Positions 1 to 7,440 of a stretch of 10,579 nucleotides of DNA are shown in pieces. Position 1 is the first letter of the stretch, and every line of letters starts with the position of its first letter. The notes under the pieces were generated by a model. The model was not told the origin of the DNA. It searched no databases and saw only the letters and a program-made list of their open reading frames with translations. The stretch comes from RGIG3009 sp964490085 (GTDB lineage: Bacteria > Bacillota > Clostridia > Oscillospirales > Acutalibacteraceae). The position numbers and the translations under genes were made by a program. The stretch covers positions 1 to 10,579 of the forward strand of contig CAZBAO010000054.1 in assembly GCA_964490085.1 (NCBI GenBank). Direction: 5' to 3'.

Positions 1-6
1 CAGGTG

Positions 7-24
7 AGAGCGGGCAAACGCTCT
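7..24 (-). other. Hairpin in the presumed leader of the off-window gene
   Basis: AGAGCG (7-12) and CGCTCT (19-24) form a perfect 6-bp inverted repeat around a 6-nt loop. It lies about 15 nt downstream of the predicted start of the leftward promoter at 46-74, so it would sit in the 5' leader of that transcript. On the minus strand no T-run follows before the window ends, so it is not a standard terminator in that direction. It could be part of a structured regulatory leader, but too little is visible to name a family. Confidence 0.35.
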
Positions 25-45
25 GCTTCGTTTTCTTACCCGATG

Positions 46-74
46 AGTATACCAAGTCTTTCGCGGAAAGTCAA
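46..74 (-). promoter_or_regulatory. Leftward sigma-A-type promoter downstream of pfkA
   Basis: Read on the minus strand, a -35 box TTGACT (74 to 69) is followed after exactly 17 nt by a -10 box TATACT (51 to 46). This is close to the housekeeping consensus TTGACA-N17-TATAAT. It starts 20 nt after the pfkA stop codon and points out of the window, so it probably drives the next leftward gene, which cannot be seen. The predicted transcription start is near 39. That a further leftward gene follows is inference. Confidence 0.6.
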
Positions 75-93
75 TACCCTCTGCAAAATTTTT

Positions 94-1062
94 TTAGATG
101 GAAATTTCGTGTGCCGTACGGTACAGGTCAAGATCAAACGGCTTCTTCATTGCCAAAGCCTGTTCGATATCGTAATCCGTAATGCGGTCGCTCTGGATCG
201 TCACGACACGGTTGCTCTTACCCGCCAACAACAGCTCGACCGCGCGGTTGCCCATGCGGCTTGCGAGCACGCGATCGCGCACCGTGGGACTGCCGCCGCG
301 CTGTACATGACCAAGAATGGTCGCACGCGATTCCACGCCGGTTTCTTCTTCGATCCGTTTTGCAAGTTCCACCACGCCGCCGATACCTTCTGCGACGATA
401 ATGATGAAATGCTTTTTTCCGGTAGAGGATGTCTTCTTCATACGAGCGATGACGTCTCTGTCAAAATCGAACGGAACCTCCGGCACCAGAATACTCGTCG
501 CGCCGACGGCAATGCCGACATTCAACGCCAGATAACCGGCGTGGCGGCCCATGACCTCAATGACGCTGCAACGGTCGTGCGACTGTGCCGTATCACGCAG
601 CTTGTCCACCATTTCCATACAGGTGTTCAGCGCGGTATCGTAGCCGATGGTCTGCTCGCAACAGTTGATATCGTTATCGATGGTGCCCGGCAAGCCGATA
701 CAGGGGATGCCGGCGCGGGTCAGATCCTGCGCGCCGCGGAACGAACCGTCACCGCCGATGACTACCAAGCCGTCAATGCCCATCTCACGACAGTTGTTCG
801 CCGCCTTTTGCACGCCTTGCGGTGTGTTGAATTCCGGACTGCGCGCGGTGAACAGCGCCGTGCCGCCACGGTGAATGATGTCCGATACGCTGCGCAGATT
901 CATTTCGATGATATCGCCGTTCAGCAGACCGTTATAACCGTGACGGATACCATATACTTCAAGGCCGCGACCCAGTGCCGTACGCGCGACCGCACGCACA
1001 GCCGCGTTCATGCCGGGGGCATCACCGCCACTGGTTAAGACCGCAATTCGTTTAATAGCCAT
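94..1062 (-). CDS. pfkA: ATP-dependent 6-phosphofructokinase
   Basis: PfkA is the cytosolic glycolytic enzyme that phosphorylates fructose 6-phosphate to fructose 1,6-bisphosphate with ATP. The 322-residue product matches the usual bacterial length of about 320. Motifs seen: the nucleotide loop SGGDAPGMNA (11-20), GGDGS (103-107), the catalytic segment PGTIDND (125-131) with the expected base Asp129, MGRHAG (171-176) and LGHVQRGGSPT (250-260) for substrate and subunit contacts. Glycine in GGDGS, where PPi-dependent enzymes carry Asp, indicates ATP as donor. The ATG is preceded by AAGGAG (1072-1077) at 9 nt. The gene lies 100 nt after dnaE, and the gap holds its own likely promoter, so it can be transcribed both with and apart from the upstream operon. 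dnaE-pfkA adjacency is common in Firmicutes. I see no clear terminator behind it. Confidence 0.97.
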   Translation of the reverse strand: MAIKRIAVLTSGGDAPGMNAAVRAVARTALGRGLEVYGIRHGYNGLLNGDIIEMNLRSVSDIIHRGGTALFTARSPEFNTPQGVQKAANNCREMGIDGLVVIGGDGSFRGAQDLTRAGIPCIGLPGTIDNDINCCEQTIGYDTALNTCMEMVDKLRDTAQSHDRCSVIEVMGRHAGYLALNVGIAVGATSILVPEVPFDFDRDVIARMKKTSSTGKKHFIIIVAEGIGGVVELAKRIEEETGVESRATILGHVQRGGSPTVRDRVLASRMGNRAVELLLAGKSNRVVTIQSDRITDYDIEQALAMKKPFDLDLYRTAHEISI

Positions 1063-1083
1063 ATCCGTTTACTCCTTACAAAA

Positions 1084-1099
1084 GCAAAATCGTTACCAT
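1084..1099 (-). promoter_or_regulatory. Imperfect cre-like (CcpA) site at the pfkA start
   Basis: Read on the minus strand, ATGGTAACGATTTTGC matches the first 13 positions of the catabolite-responsive element consensus WTGNNARCGNWWWCAW, but its last three bases do not fit. It straddles the predicted pfkA transcription start. CcpA control of glycolytic genes is known in Firmicutes, and the HPr kinase that makes its co-effector is encoded in the same cluster. With three end mismatches it could be chance. Confidence 0.22.
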
Positions 1100-1126
1100 T
1101 ATACACAGCCTTACGGGCAAGTGCAA
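1098..1126 (-). promoter_or_regulatory. Likely pfkA promoter
   Basis: On the minus strand, TTGCAC (1126 to 1121) is separated by 17 nt from a perfect -10 box TATAAT (1103 to 1098). The predicted start is near 1091, giving a leader of about 28 nt that contains the AAGGAG ribosome binding site. This would let pfkA be expressed apart from dnaE. The -35 box matches the consensus only partly. Confidence 0.55.
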
Positions 1127-1138
1127 GCAAAGTTTTTA

Positions 1139-1154
1139 AAAATCGTCAGATTTT
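1139..1154 (-). terminator. Weak AT-rich hairpin after dnaE
   Basis: AAAATC and GATTTT form a 6-bp inverted repeat around a 4-nt loop, 8 nt after the dnaE stop codon. On the minus strand two more Ts follow, then an A-run. With only one G-C pair in the stem it would be at best a leaky terminator, so some read-through from the operon into pfkA is expected. Confidence 0.25.
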
Positions 1155-1162
1155 ACAAGATT

Positions 1163-4100
1163 TCAACATAGTTTTGCAACATTTTCTTTGCCGAGCGTAC
1201 GTTCGAGCTCGTCAATAAGAATCGCCTCGGGTGACACCCAGAGCTCTGCGGGAACACGGATCAACTTGCCGGTATCCGCCACACGGAGATATACCGGTAT
1301 CCGTCCGTCGAATACGCGCAGCTGCTTTTGTACCCTGCGCCATTCGTCACTGTCCAGCGACGGAACTTTCAGATACAGACCGGGATTCGCCGTTTTTCGT
1401 TTTGGCTCCGTGGGCGGGGCGGCGGGGATCGTCTCCGGCGACGGGGCGGGCGACATGTCCGACACGAGCACCTTGGGGGCTTCGTCCTCACGCGCGTTGA
1501 GTTTGCCGCGTACGATCACGACCTGTCCGGTGCGCAGCAGTAAGCGACAGCTTTCCAGCACGCGTGGGAACAGTACGAGCTCCAGCGAGCCGTACACATC
1601 TTCCAGTACGGCGTACGCCATCTGGGCGTTGCTTTTCGTTGCTTTGGTCTGCACGCGATCGAGCATACCGAGCAAGGTGACCGCTTGTCCGTCACGGTAT
1701 GCGGTATCCGCCTCGTCGGCAAACGCATCCAAAATACGGTCGATACGCGCCGCTCCCACTTGGCGGTGCACCGCCTCATACGGCTTCATGGGGTTGCCGG
1801 TGAGATACAAGCCCGCCACTTCTTTTTCCATCGCGAGCAGCTCTGCAAAGGGGAATTCCGGCACGTTCGGCAGCTTGGGCTCGCTCAGCGCCGCGGTTTC
1901 GGGATCATCGAAAAAGCCCATCTGTCCCGACAGGTTACGGCGGTTGACATCCTCCAGCTGCTCTAAAATATACGCCGACGCCTCCAGCATCTGGCGGCGG
2001 TTGGCAGACAAACCGTCCAACGCACCGCAGCGAATAAGGCTTTCCAGTGCGCGGCGGTTGAATTCACGATACGGCGTCATACGTTGGCAAAACGCGTAAA
2101 AGCTCGTAAACGGGCCGTTTTCCTCCCGCTCGCGTACCAACTCGTCGATAAATCCGCGACCGATGTTTTTGACGGCAAGCAGGCCGAACCGGATATGATC
2201 GTCCACGACCGTGAAATCGGCGGTGCTCTCGTTGACCGACGGCGGCAACACACGAATGCGCAGCCGTTCACATTCGGCAATATATCCCGCGACCTTGCCG
2301 CTGTCCCACACACTGGTGAGCAGCGCTGCCATGTATTCCCTCGGATAGTATGCCTTCAAATACGCCGTCTGATACGCCACCAAGGCATAAGCGGCGGCGT
2401 GTGACTTGTTAAACGCATAGGAGGCAAAAGACACCATCTCGTCAAAAATACGGTTGGCAATATCTGCCGACACGCCGCGGCGAATACAGCCTTCGACCGT
2501 AACGTTTCCTTGCTCGTCGATCAAGCCGTGAACGAAGATCTCGCGCTCCTTTTGCATCACGTCGTGCTTTTTTTTGGACATCGCACGGCGCACCAGATCG
2601 GCGCGGCCGAGTGAATAACCGGCCAGATCGCGGAAGATCTGCATCACCTGCTCCTGATAAACGATACAGCCGTAGGTGACTTCCAAGATCGGTTTCAAGC
2701 GCGGGTGCGCGTAGGTGACCTTTTCGGGGTTATGCCGATTTTCAACGTACCGCGGGATCGATTCCATCGGGCCGGGACGAAACAGCGAAATAACCGCGAT
2801 CAGATCTTCAAAATGATCGGGCTTCAGCTGTGTGAGCACCCGTTTCATGCCGGCGGATTCAAACTGGAACACACCGTCACTGTTGCCGGCGGACATCATT
2901 TTATATACCGCAGGAGCATCCAACGGAATAGTTTGAATCGAAAAATCCGGCTGCTGTTTACGAATCATCTTCACGGCATCGTCGATGATGGTCAGGTTGC
3001 GCAACCCCAAAAAGTCCATCTTGAGTAGGCCGAGTTCTTCCAAAAGGGTCATGGTGTACTGCGTCGCGACCATGTCGCCGTTTAAGCACAGCGGCACGTA
3101 TTCCGATACCGGCTGTGCGGTAATGACCACGCCTGCAGCGTGCGTAGACGCATGGCGCGGCATGCCCTCGACCTTGCGTGCCATATCCACCAAACGGCGG
3201 ATCTGCTCGTCGCTGTCGTACAGCTCTTTGAGTTCCTTGGACTGCGTGAGCGCCTTGTCGAGCGTCATGTTCAACTCCCACGGCACCCGCTTGGCAACGG
3301 TATCGCCCGTCGCATACGGCAGACCCATCGCACGTGCCACGTCGCGGATCGCCGCACGCGCCGCAAGCGTTCCGAAGGTGACGATCTGTGCCACGTGGTC
3401 CTCGCCGTATTTGCGAATGACGTAGTCGATGACCTGCTGACGCTTTTCGTTGCAAAAATCAATGTCAAAGTCCGGCATACTGACGCGTTCGGGGTTCAAA
3501 AACCGCTCGAACAACAAGCCGTATTTGATGGGATCAACACCGGTGATGCCGATGCAATACGCACACAGACTTCCCGCACCCGAACCGCGGCCGGGGCCGA
3601 CCGGAATGTCATGCGTTTTGGCGTACTGCACAAAATCGTTAACGATCAGATAATAGTCCACGTACCCCATGCGATGAATGGTGTCCAGCTCATATTCCAG
3701 CCGCTGTACCACCGCCGGATCGGGATTCTCCCCGTACAGGCGATACAGTCCTTTATAGCACTCGGCGCGGAAATAGGCGTAGCTGTCCCCACCCGGGGCT
3801 TCAAAATGCGGCAGCTTGGTCTTGCCGAATTCCAGCTCAACTCGACAGCGGTCCGCGATGCGCGCGGTATTGTCAAACGCTTCCTGCAAAGAGGGAAACA
3901 GTGACCGCATCTCCGCTTCGGATTTGATATAAAATTCATCGGTGGGAAACGAAAGAGGATTCGGCTCGTCCACCGTCGTGTTCGTCTGAATGCACAACAG
4001 AACCTTCTGCATCGCGGCATCCTCGCGCGTCAAATAGTGCGCGTCGTTGGTGCAAACAAGCGGGATGCCTGTTTCGCGCGACAGACGCACCAGATCTCCG

Positions 4101-4657
4101 TTGATCGCGGCTTGCTCCGCGAGCCCGTGATCCTGAATCTCCAAAAAGAAGTTGTCCGCGCCAAAAATATCGCGGTATTCCAGCGCGACGCGCTTGGCGG
4201 CGGCGTAATCGCCACGGCGCAGTGCCGACGGGATCTCGCCCGCCAAGCACGCTGAGAGGGCAATGAGCCCCTCGTGATATTGGCGGAGCAGCTCACGGTC
4301 GACGCGAGGCTTGCCGTAAAAGCCCTCAGTCCACGCGGCGGAGATCATACGCACCAGATTGGCGTAGCCGGTTTCGTTTTCACACAGCAGAACCAAATGA
4401 TGATGCTCACTGTCCGCGCCGTGCACCTTATCGTGGCGAGTGCGCGACGCAACGTACGCCTCACAACCCAAGATCGGCTTGATCCCCTCTCTTTTTGCGG
4501 CTTTATAAAATTCAATCAGACCGTACATCACACCGTGATCCGTCACCGCCACGGCGGTCTGTCCGAGCTCCTTGACACGGCGAAGCAGTCCGTTCAGGCG
4601 GCAGGCGCCGTCTAACAGACTGTATTCACTATGCACGTGGAGATGAACGAATGACAC
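1163..4657 (-). CDS. dnaE: DNA polymerase III subunit alpha, DnaE type
   Basis: This is a C-family replicative polymerase that extends DNA at the fork with the beta clamp. In Firmicutes DnaE usually works beside PolC. The 1164-residue product is full length. Domains: PHP (about 1-280), palm, thumb and fingers (about 290-800) with GPGRGSGAGS (354-363) and catalytic Asp396 and Asp398 in PDFDIDF plus Asp548 in KMDFLGL, a helix-hairpin-helix region (about 800-880), a likely clamp-binding motif QMGFF (912-916), an OB fold (about 990-1068), a Pro-rich linker (about 1069-1091) and a C-terminal domain. The PHP metal ligands look intact: H7, H9, D16, H41, E66, H87, C137, D205 and H207. There is no inserted DnaQ-type exonuclease, so it is not PolC. 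The start is GTG, with AAAGGAG (4667-4673) 9 nt upstream that overlaps the whiA stop codon. This suggests translational coupling. Confidence 0.97.
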   Translation of the reverse strand: MSFVHLHVHSEYSLLDGACRLNGLLRRVKELGQTAVAVTDHGVMYGLIEFYKAAKREGIKPILGCEAYVASRTRHDKVHGADSEHHHLVLLCENETGYANLVRMISAAWTEGFYGKPRVDRELLRQYHEGLIALSACLAGEIPSALRRGDYAAAKRVALEYRDIFGADNFFLEIQDHGLAEQAAINGDLVRLSRETGIPLVCTNDAHYLTREDAAMQKVLLCIQTNTTVDEPNPLSFPTDEFYIKSEAEMRSLFPSLQEAFDNTARIADRCRVELEFGKTKLPHFEAPGGDSYAYFRAECYKGLYRLYGENPDPAVVQRLEYELDTIHRMGYVDYYLIVNDFVQYAKTHDIPVGPGRGSGAGSLCAYCIGITGVDPIKYGLLFERFLNPERVSMPDFDIDFCNEKRQQVIDYVIRKYGEDHVAQIVTFGTLAARAAIRDVARAMGLPYATGDTVAKRVPWELNMTLDKALTQSKELKELYDSDEQIRRLVDMARKVEGMPRHASTHAAGVVITAQPVSEYVPLCLNGDMVATQYTMTLLEELGLLKMDFLGLRNLTIIDDAVKMIRKQQPDFSIQTIPLDAPAVYKMMSAGNSDGVFQFESAGMKRVLTQLKPDHFEDLIAVISLFRPGPMESIPRYVENRHNPEKVTYAHPRLKPILEVTYGCIVYQEQVMQIFRDLAGYSLGRADLVRRAMSKKKHDVMQKEREIFVHGLIDEQGNVTVEGCIRRGVSADIANRIFDEMVSFASYAFNKSHAAAYALVAYQTAYLKAYYPREYMAALLTSVWDSGKVAGYIAECERLRIRVLPPSVNESTADFTVVDDHIRFGLLAVKNIGRGFIDELVREREENGPFTSFYAFCQRMTPYREFNRRALESLIRCGALDGLSANRRQMLEASAYILEQLEDVNRRNLSGQMGFFDDPETAALSEPKLPNVPEFPFAELLAMEKEVAGLYLTGNPMKPYEAVHRQVGAARIDRILDAFADEADTAYRDGQAVTLLGMLDRVQTKATKSNAQMAYAVLEDVYGSLELVLFPRVLESCRLLLRTGQVVIVRGKLNAREDEAPKVLVSDMSPAPSPETIPAAPPTEPKRKTANPGLYLKVPSLDSDEWRRVQKQLRVFDGRIPVYLRVADTGKLIRVPAELWVSPEAILIDELERTLGKENVAKLC

Positions 4658-4671
4658 GGTTTAATGCTCCT

Positions 4672-5568
4672 TTATTTAATAGACTCCGCAATTTCTAACA
4701 CTCGCTGCAAACGGTGGTTGACACCGGAACGGCTGAGCTTCGGCTCAAGCGCTTCGCCGAGCTCGCGCAGGGAATAGTCCGGATTTTCCACACGCAGCCG
4801 ACACAGCTCGCGCAGATCCTCCGGCAGGGCGTCAAACCCCAGCTTTTGCTCGATCTTGCGCACCGCTTCGATCTGCGGCAGTGCCGCCGCCAACGTCTTG
4901 TCCAAATTCGCCGTTTCACAGTTCGCGGCGCGGTTGACGTTGTTACGAATGCTTTTGACGATCTTAACGTTCATCAGCTCCAGCGACGCGTTCATCGCGC
5001 CGATGCCGGTAAGGCAATCCTCGATCTGTTCACTTTCCTTAAAATAGACGATATAGTTGCCCTTACGCCGCACCGTTTTTGCCATCAGCCCCTGCTCGCC
5101 GAGCAACGCCATCAGGTCGCGACTTAAATTTAGGTGCGGAACGCTGAATTCCAAATGGTAATCGACCTGAGGATTGGTGACCGCGCCGCACACCAGAAAC
5201 ACACCGCGCAAAAACGCAGCGGCACAATTCTCACACTCTATGTTCGCGCGATTGATACGCAGGGCGACTTCTTTGCCGCCGTGGCCGAACCGCGACAGCA
5301 CCCGCTCACGGTCCTGCTCGCCGACGAATACGGTGTACAGCCCCGACTTGTCCGGCGGCGGGACTTCCACCTGCGGCGTAACGCCGCACACGGTGCGAAG
5401 CAAATCGGCATACCGTCCCGCGACCGCTTTGCTTTCGGTCTGCAGGAAAACAGCGGACGCCGAAAACGACCGACCAAACTCCGCCATGCCGTACGCTTGC
5501 GCGAGCTCACAACACTCACCGCCGTCTACCGCCGCCAATTCGTTTTTAATATCCGATGAAAACGACAT
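4672..5568 (-). CDS. whiA: DNA-binding protein WhiA
   Basis: WhiA is a conserved Gram-positive DNA-binding protein. In Streptomyces it controls sporulation division genes, and in Bacillus it is linked to cell division and chromosome segregation. The 298-residue product fits the family (about 300-330). The N-terminal half resembles a LAGLIDADG homing-endonuclease fold that has lost nuclease activity, seen in AFLRGVFLVCGAV (118-130) and the segment around HLEFSVPHLNLSRDL. A short NRAANCETANLDKT stretch (212-225) leads into a C-terminal helix-turn-helix (about 248-298: LPEDLRELCRLR, then YSLRELGEAL and SRSGVNHRL). The ATG has GAGGTG (5576-5581) 7 nt upstream. It begins 13 nt after murB and ends 14 nt before dnaE, inside the operon. 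In many Firmicutes rapZ and yvcK lie directly upstream of whiA. Neither is here. Confidence 0.95.
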   Translation of the reverse strand: MSFSSDIKNELAAVDGGECCELAQAYGMAEFGRSFSASAVFLQTESKAVAGRYADLLRTVCGVTPQVEVPPPDKSGLYTVFVGEQDRERVLSRFGHGGKEVALRINRANIECENCAAAFLRGVFLVCGAVTNPQVDYHLEFSVPHLNLSRDLMALLGEQGLMAKTVRRKGNYIVYFKESEQIEDCLTGIGAMNASLELMNVKIVKSIRNNVNRAANCETANLDKTLAAALPQIEAVRKIEQKLGFDALPEDLRELCRLRVENPDYSLRELGEALEPKLSRSGVNHRLQRVLEIAESIK

Positions 5569-5581
5569 CCTGTTTCACCTC

Positions 5582-6481
5582 TTATCGTCCGACCAGCTGT
5601 ACCTCACGCTCCAGACTGACGCCGAACGTCGCGTGTACCTTTTCCTGTACCTGACGGCACAGCTCCATAACGTCTGCGCAGGTCGCGCCGCCGCGGTTAA
5701 TAACGAAACCCGCGTGCTTTTCGCTGACCTGTGCGCCGCCTACGGTCAAGCCTTTTAATCCGCACTGTTCAATCAGTGCACCGGCAAAATGCCCCGCAGG
5801 GCGCTTGAAAAAACTACCGCCGCTGGGATGGTCAAGCGGCTGTTTCGCTTTACGCGCCGCCATATGTTCTTCCATTTTAGAACGGATAACGGCGGGTTCG
5901 CCCGACTGAAGCTCCAGCGTCACCGACCAGACGGTAAGCGGTTGCTCCATCAGCACGCTGTGCCGATACCCGAAGTTCAGTTCCTCCGCCGACAGCTCGA
6001 CGATCTCGCCGCGCGCCGTCAACGCGGTCACCGACCGCACCACGTCCGACAGCTGTCCACCGTACGCACCGGCATTCATGTACACGCCTCCACCCATCGT
6101 TCCGGGAATGCCGTAAGCAAATTCCAGTCCGGATAACCCGCGTTCGCACGCGGTTAAGCAAGCTCTTGTCAGAGAAGCACCTGCTTGCACGGTCATGCGC
6201 GTACCGTTCACGTCGATCGCACCGGCATCCACGTGCAACACCACGCCGTCAATACCCTTGTCACTGACCAACAGGTTAGAACCGTTTCCTACAACGAGCA
6301 ACGGAATCTGTTGCTCGTTACAATAGCGAAGAATGAGCGCCGCCTGGATAAGATCGGCGGTGCTGACAAAATACTCTGCCTCTCCACCGATCTTAAACGA
6401 CGTGTGCGCCGACATCGGTTCACGCTCTTTTACCGTGCAACCGAACGCCTGTAACGCTTTTGTGATATCGGGCTGATTCAT
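5582..6481 (-). CDS. murB: UDP-N-acetylenolpyruvoylglucosamine reductase
   Basis: MurB is the cytosolic FAD enzyme that uses NADPH to reduce UDP-GlcNAc-enolpyruvate to UDP-N-acetylmuramate, the second committed step of peptidoglycan synthesis. Numbered from the chosen ATG (299 residues): FAD-binding VGNGSNLLV (64-72) and YGIPGTMGGGVYMNAGAYG (123-141), substrate Arg173 in GYRHS, the proton-donor Ser223 in GGSFFKRP, and Glu293 in the C-terminal EREVQLVG. The compact length and GYRHS segment suit the type II enzymes of Firmicutes. A GTG six codons upstream (6499) is also in frame. The ATG at 6481 is preferred because it overlaps the previous stop codon as ATGA and has GGGAG (6489-6493) 7 nt upstream. 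This overlap implies translational coupling to the glucokinase gene. Confidence 0.96.
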   Translation of the reverse strand: MNQPDITKALQAFGCTVKEREPMSAHTSFKIGGEAEYFVSTADLIQAALILRYCNEQQIPLLVVGNGSNLLVSDKGIDGVVLHVDAGAIDVNGTRMTVQAGASLTRACLTACERGLSGLEFAYGIPGTMGGGVYMNAGAYGGQLSDVVRSVTALTARGEIVELSAEELNFGYRHSVLMEQPLTVWSVTLELQSGEPAVIRSKMEEHMAARKAKQPLDHPSGGSFFKRPAGHFAGALIEQCGLKGLTVGGAQVSEKHAGFVINRGGATCADVMELCRQVQEKVHATFGVSLEREVQLVGR

Positions 6482-7431
6482 GCCATCTCTCCCAAGCACG
6501 CCGCACCGATGACACCGGCATCGTTACCAAGCGCGGCGACGCACAATCTCGATTGACGAGCGCTGTAACGGCTGTACCGTTCGCGCTCGAGCTTTTGACG
6601 TATCGGGCCGAGCAGAGTCTCGCCTTCCTTGCTGACACCGCCGCCGATACAAACCACCTCGGGCTGGAAGATGTTGACCATATTGATAACACCAACCGCC
6701 ACATAATCAATATACGTATCAACCACCGCTTTGCCGACAGCATCGCCGGCACGCATGGCATCAAACGCCGTAAGACCGTTTGCGCCCTCCAGAGTTCCCG
6801 CAAGCTTCCACATCTTGCTCTCGGGATGCTGCTCCATTGCCGCGCGGGTCTGCTGAATCAGCGCGGTCGCCGAGGCGTACGCTTCCCAGCATCCCTTTCT
6901 GCCGCAGGTGCACAGCTCTCCGTTCCCGATGATGACCGTGTGGCCGATCTCTCCACCTGCAAAGTTGAAGCCATTCTGTATCTTGCCGTCCAGCACAATA
7001 CCTCCGCCGACACCCGTACCGAGCGTCACGCACACACAGCTGGTCGCGCCCTTTGCAGCGCCCGCCTTTATCTCGCCCCATGCCGCGGCACTTGCGTCAT
7101 TTGCAATATATATGGGCTTCCCCAACCGTTCATTCATCATATCCCGCAGCGGCAGATTGTTAAACGGCAGATTGTTTGCATATTCCACCTCGCCGGTCTC
7201 CTCGTTGCAGGTGCCGGGCGCACCGATACCTACGTACGCGACGCCGTCCATCGTGAGTCCCGCTTTTTCCAGCGCTTCGCGGCTTACACGCGCCATATCG
7301 TCAACGATCGCTTCGGCGGAGCGCTGCGCATTGGTCTTACATTTTGCGGAAGCGACAATGCGATACTGCGCATCCACCACACCGGCGACGATGTTCGTGC
7401 CGCCCAAATCAATACCGATCGTTACCATCAT
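6478..7431 (-). CDS. glcK: ROK-family glucokinase
   Basis: This is a sugar kinase of the ROK family, most likely phosphorylating cytosolic glucose to glucose 6-phosphate with ATP. The 317-residue product has the phosphate loop DLGGTN (8-13), the catalytic Asp112 in NDASAAAWGE (111-120), the ATP motif TLGTGVGGG (136-144), the sugar-binding GGEIGH (159-164), and the ROK zinc motif CTCGRKGCWE (174-183), giving zinc ligands H164, C174, C176 and C181. GGGV (263-266) belongs to the adenosine site. No N-terminal helix-turn-helix is present, so it is a kinase and not a ROK repressor. Two ATGs are adjacent (7431 and 7428). The ribosome site AAGGAG (7437-7442) is 5 nt from the first and 8 nt from the second, so the second may be the true start. 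The ribosome site overlaps the stop of the preceding gene. Glucose specificity is inferred from family and context. ManNAc or fructose kinase activity is not excluded. Confidence 0.9.
   Translation of the reverse strand: MMVTIGIDLGGTNIVAGVVDAQYRIVASAKCKTNAQRSAEAIVDDMARVSREALEKAGLTMDGVAYVGIGAPGTCNEETGEVEYANNLPFNNLPLRDMMNERLGKPIYIANDASAAAWGEIKAGAAKGATSCVCVTLGTGVGGGIVLDGKIQNGFNFAGGEIGHTVIIGNGELCTCGRKGCWEAYASATALIQQTRAAMEQHPESKMWKLAGTLEGANGLTAFDAMRAGDAVGKAVVDTYIDYVAVGVINMVNIFQPEVVCIGGGVSKEGETLLGPIRQKLERERYSRYSARQSRLCVAALGNDAGVIGAACLGEMA
6489..6493 (-). promoter_or_regulatory. murB ribosome binding site that decides its start
   Basis: GGGAG on the minus strand lies 7 nt before the ATG at 6481, inside the end of the glucokinase gene. 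It favours this ATG over the in-frame GTG at 6499. Confidence 0.6.
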
Positions 7432-7440
7432 AACATCTCC

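Noticed and set aside
58..70. Hairpin CTTTC/GAAAG as the pfkA terminator
   Set aside because: The stem is only 5 bp, there is no T-run after it on the minus strand, and it lies within the spacer of the better-supported leftward promoter.
4..1038. Long plus-strand open frame opposite pfkA
   Set aside because: It is an antisense shadow of a clear pfkA. Its translation shows no family motif, is rich in His, Arg and Thr, and has no ribosome binding site. Similar shadows lie opposite dnaE (3140-3904), the glucokinase (6553-7482) and hprK (8208-9095).
94..1062. PPi-dependent phosphofructokinase
   Set aside because: The sequence GGDGS carries Gly at the position where PPi-dependent enzymes have Asp.
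1163..4657. PolC-type polymerase
   Set aside because: The N-terminus begins directly with the PHP domain, there is no inserted DnaQ-like exonuclease, and the OB fold is C-terminal, as in DnaE.
6482..6499. GTG start for murB six codons upstream
   Set aside because: The ATG at 6481 has a suitable ribosome site and forms the ATGA overlap with the preceding gene. The extension would lengthen the overlap without family support.
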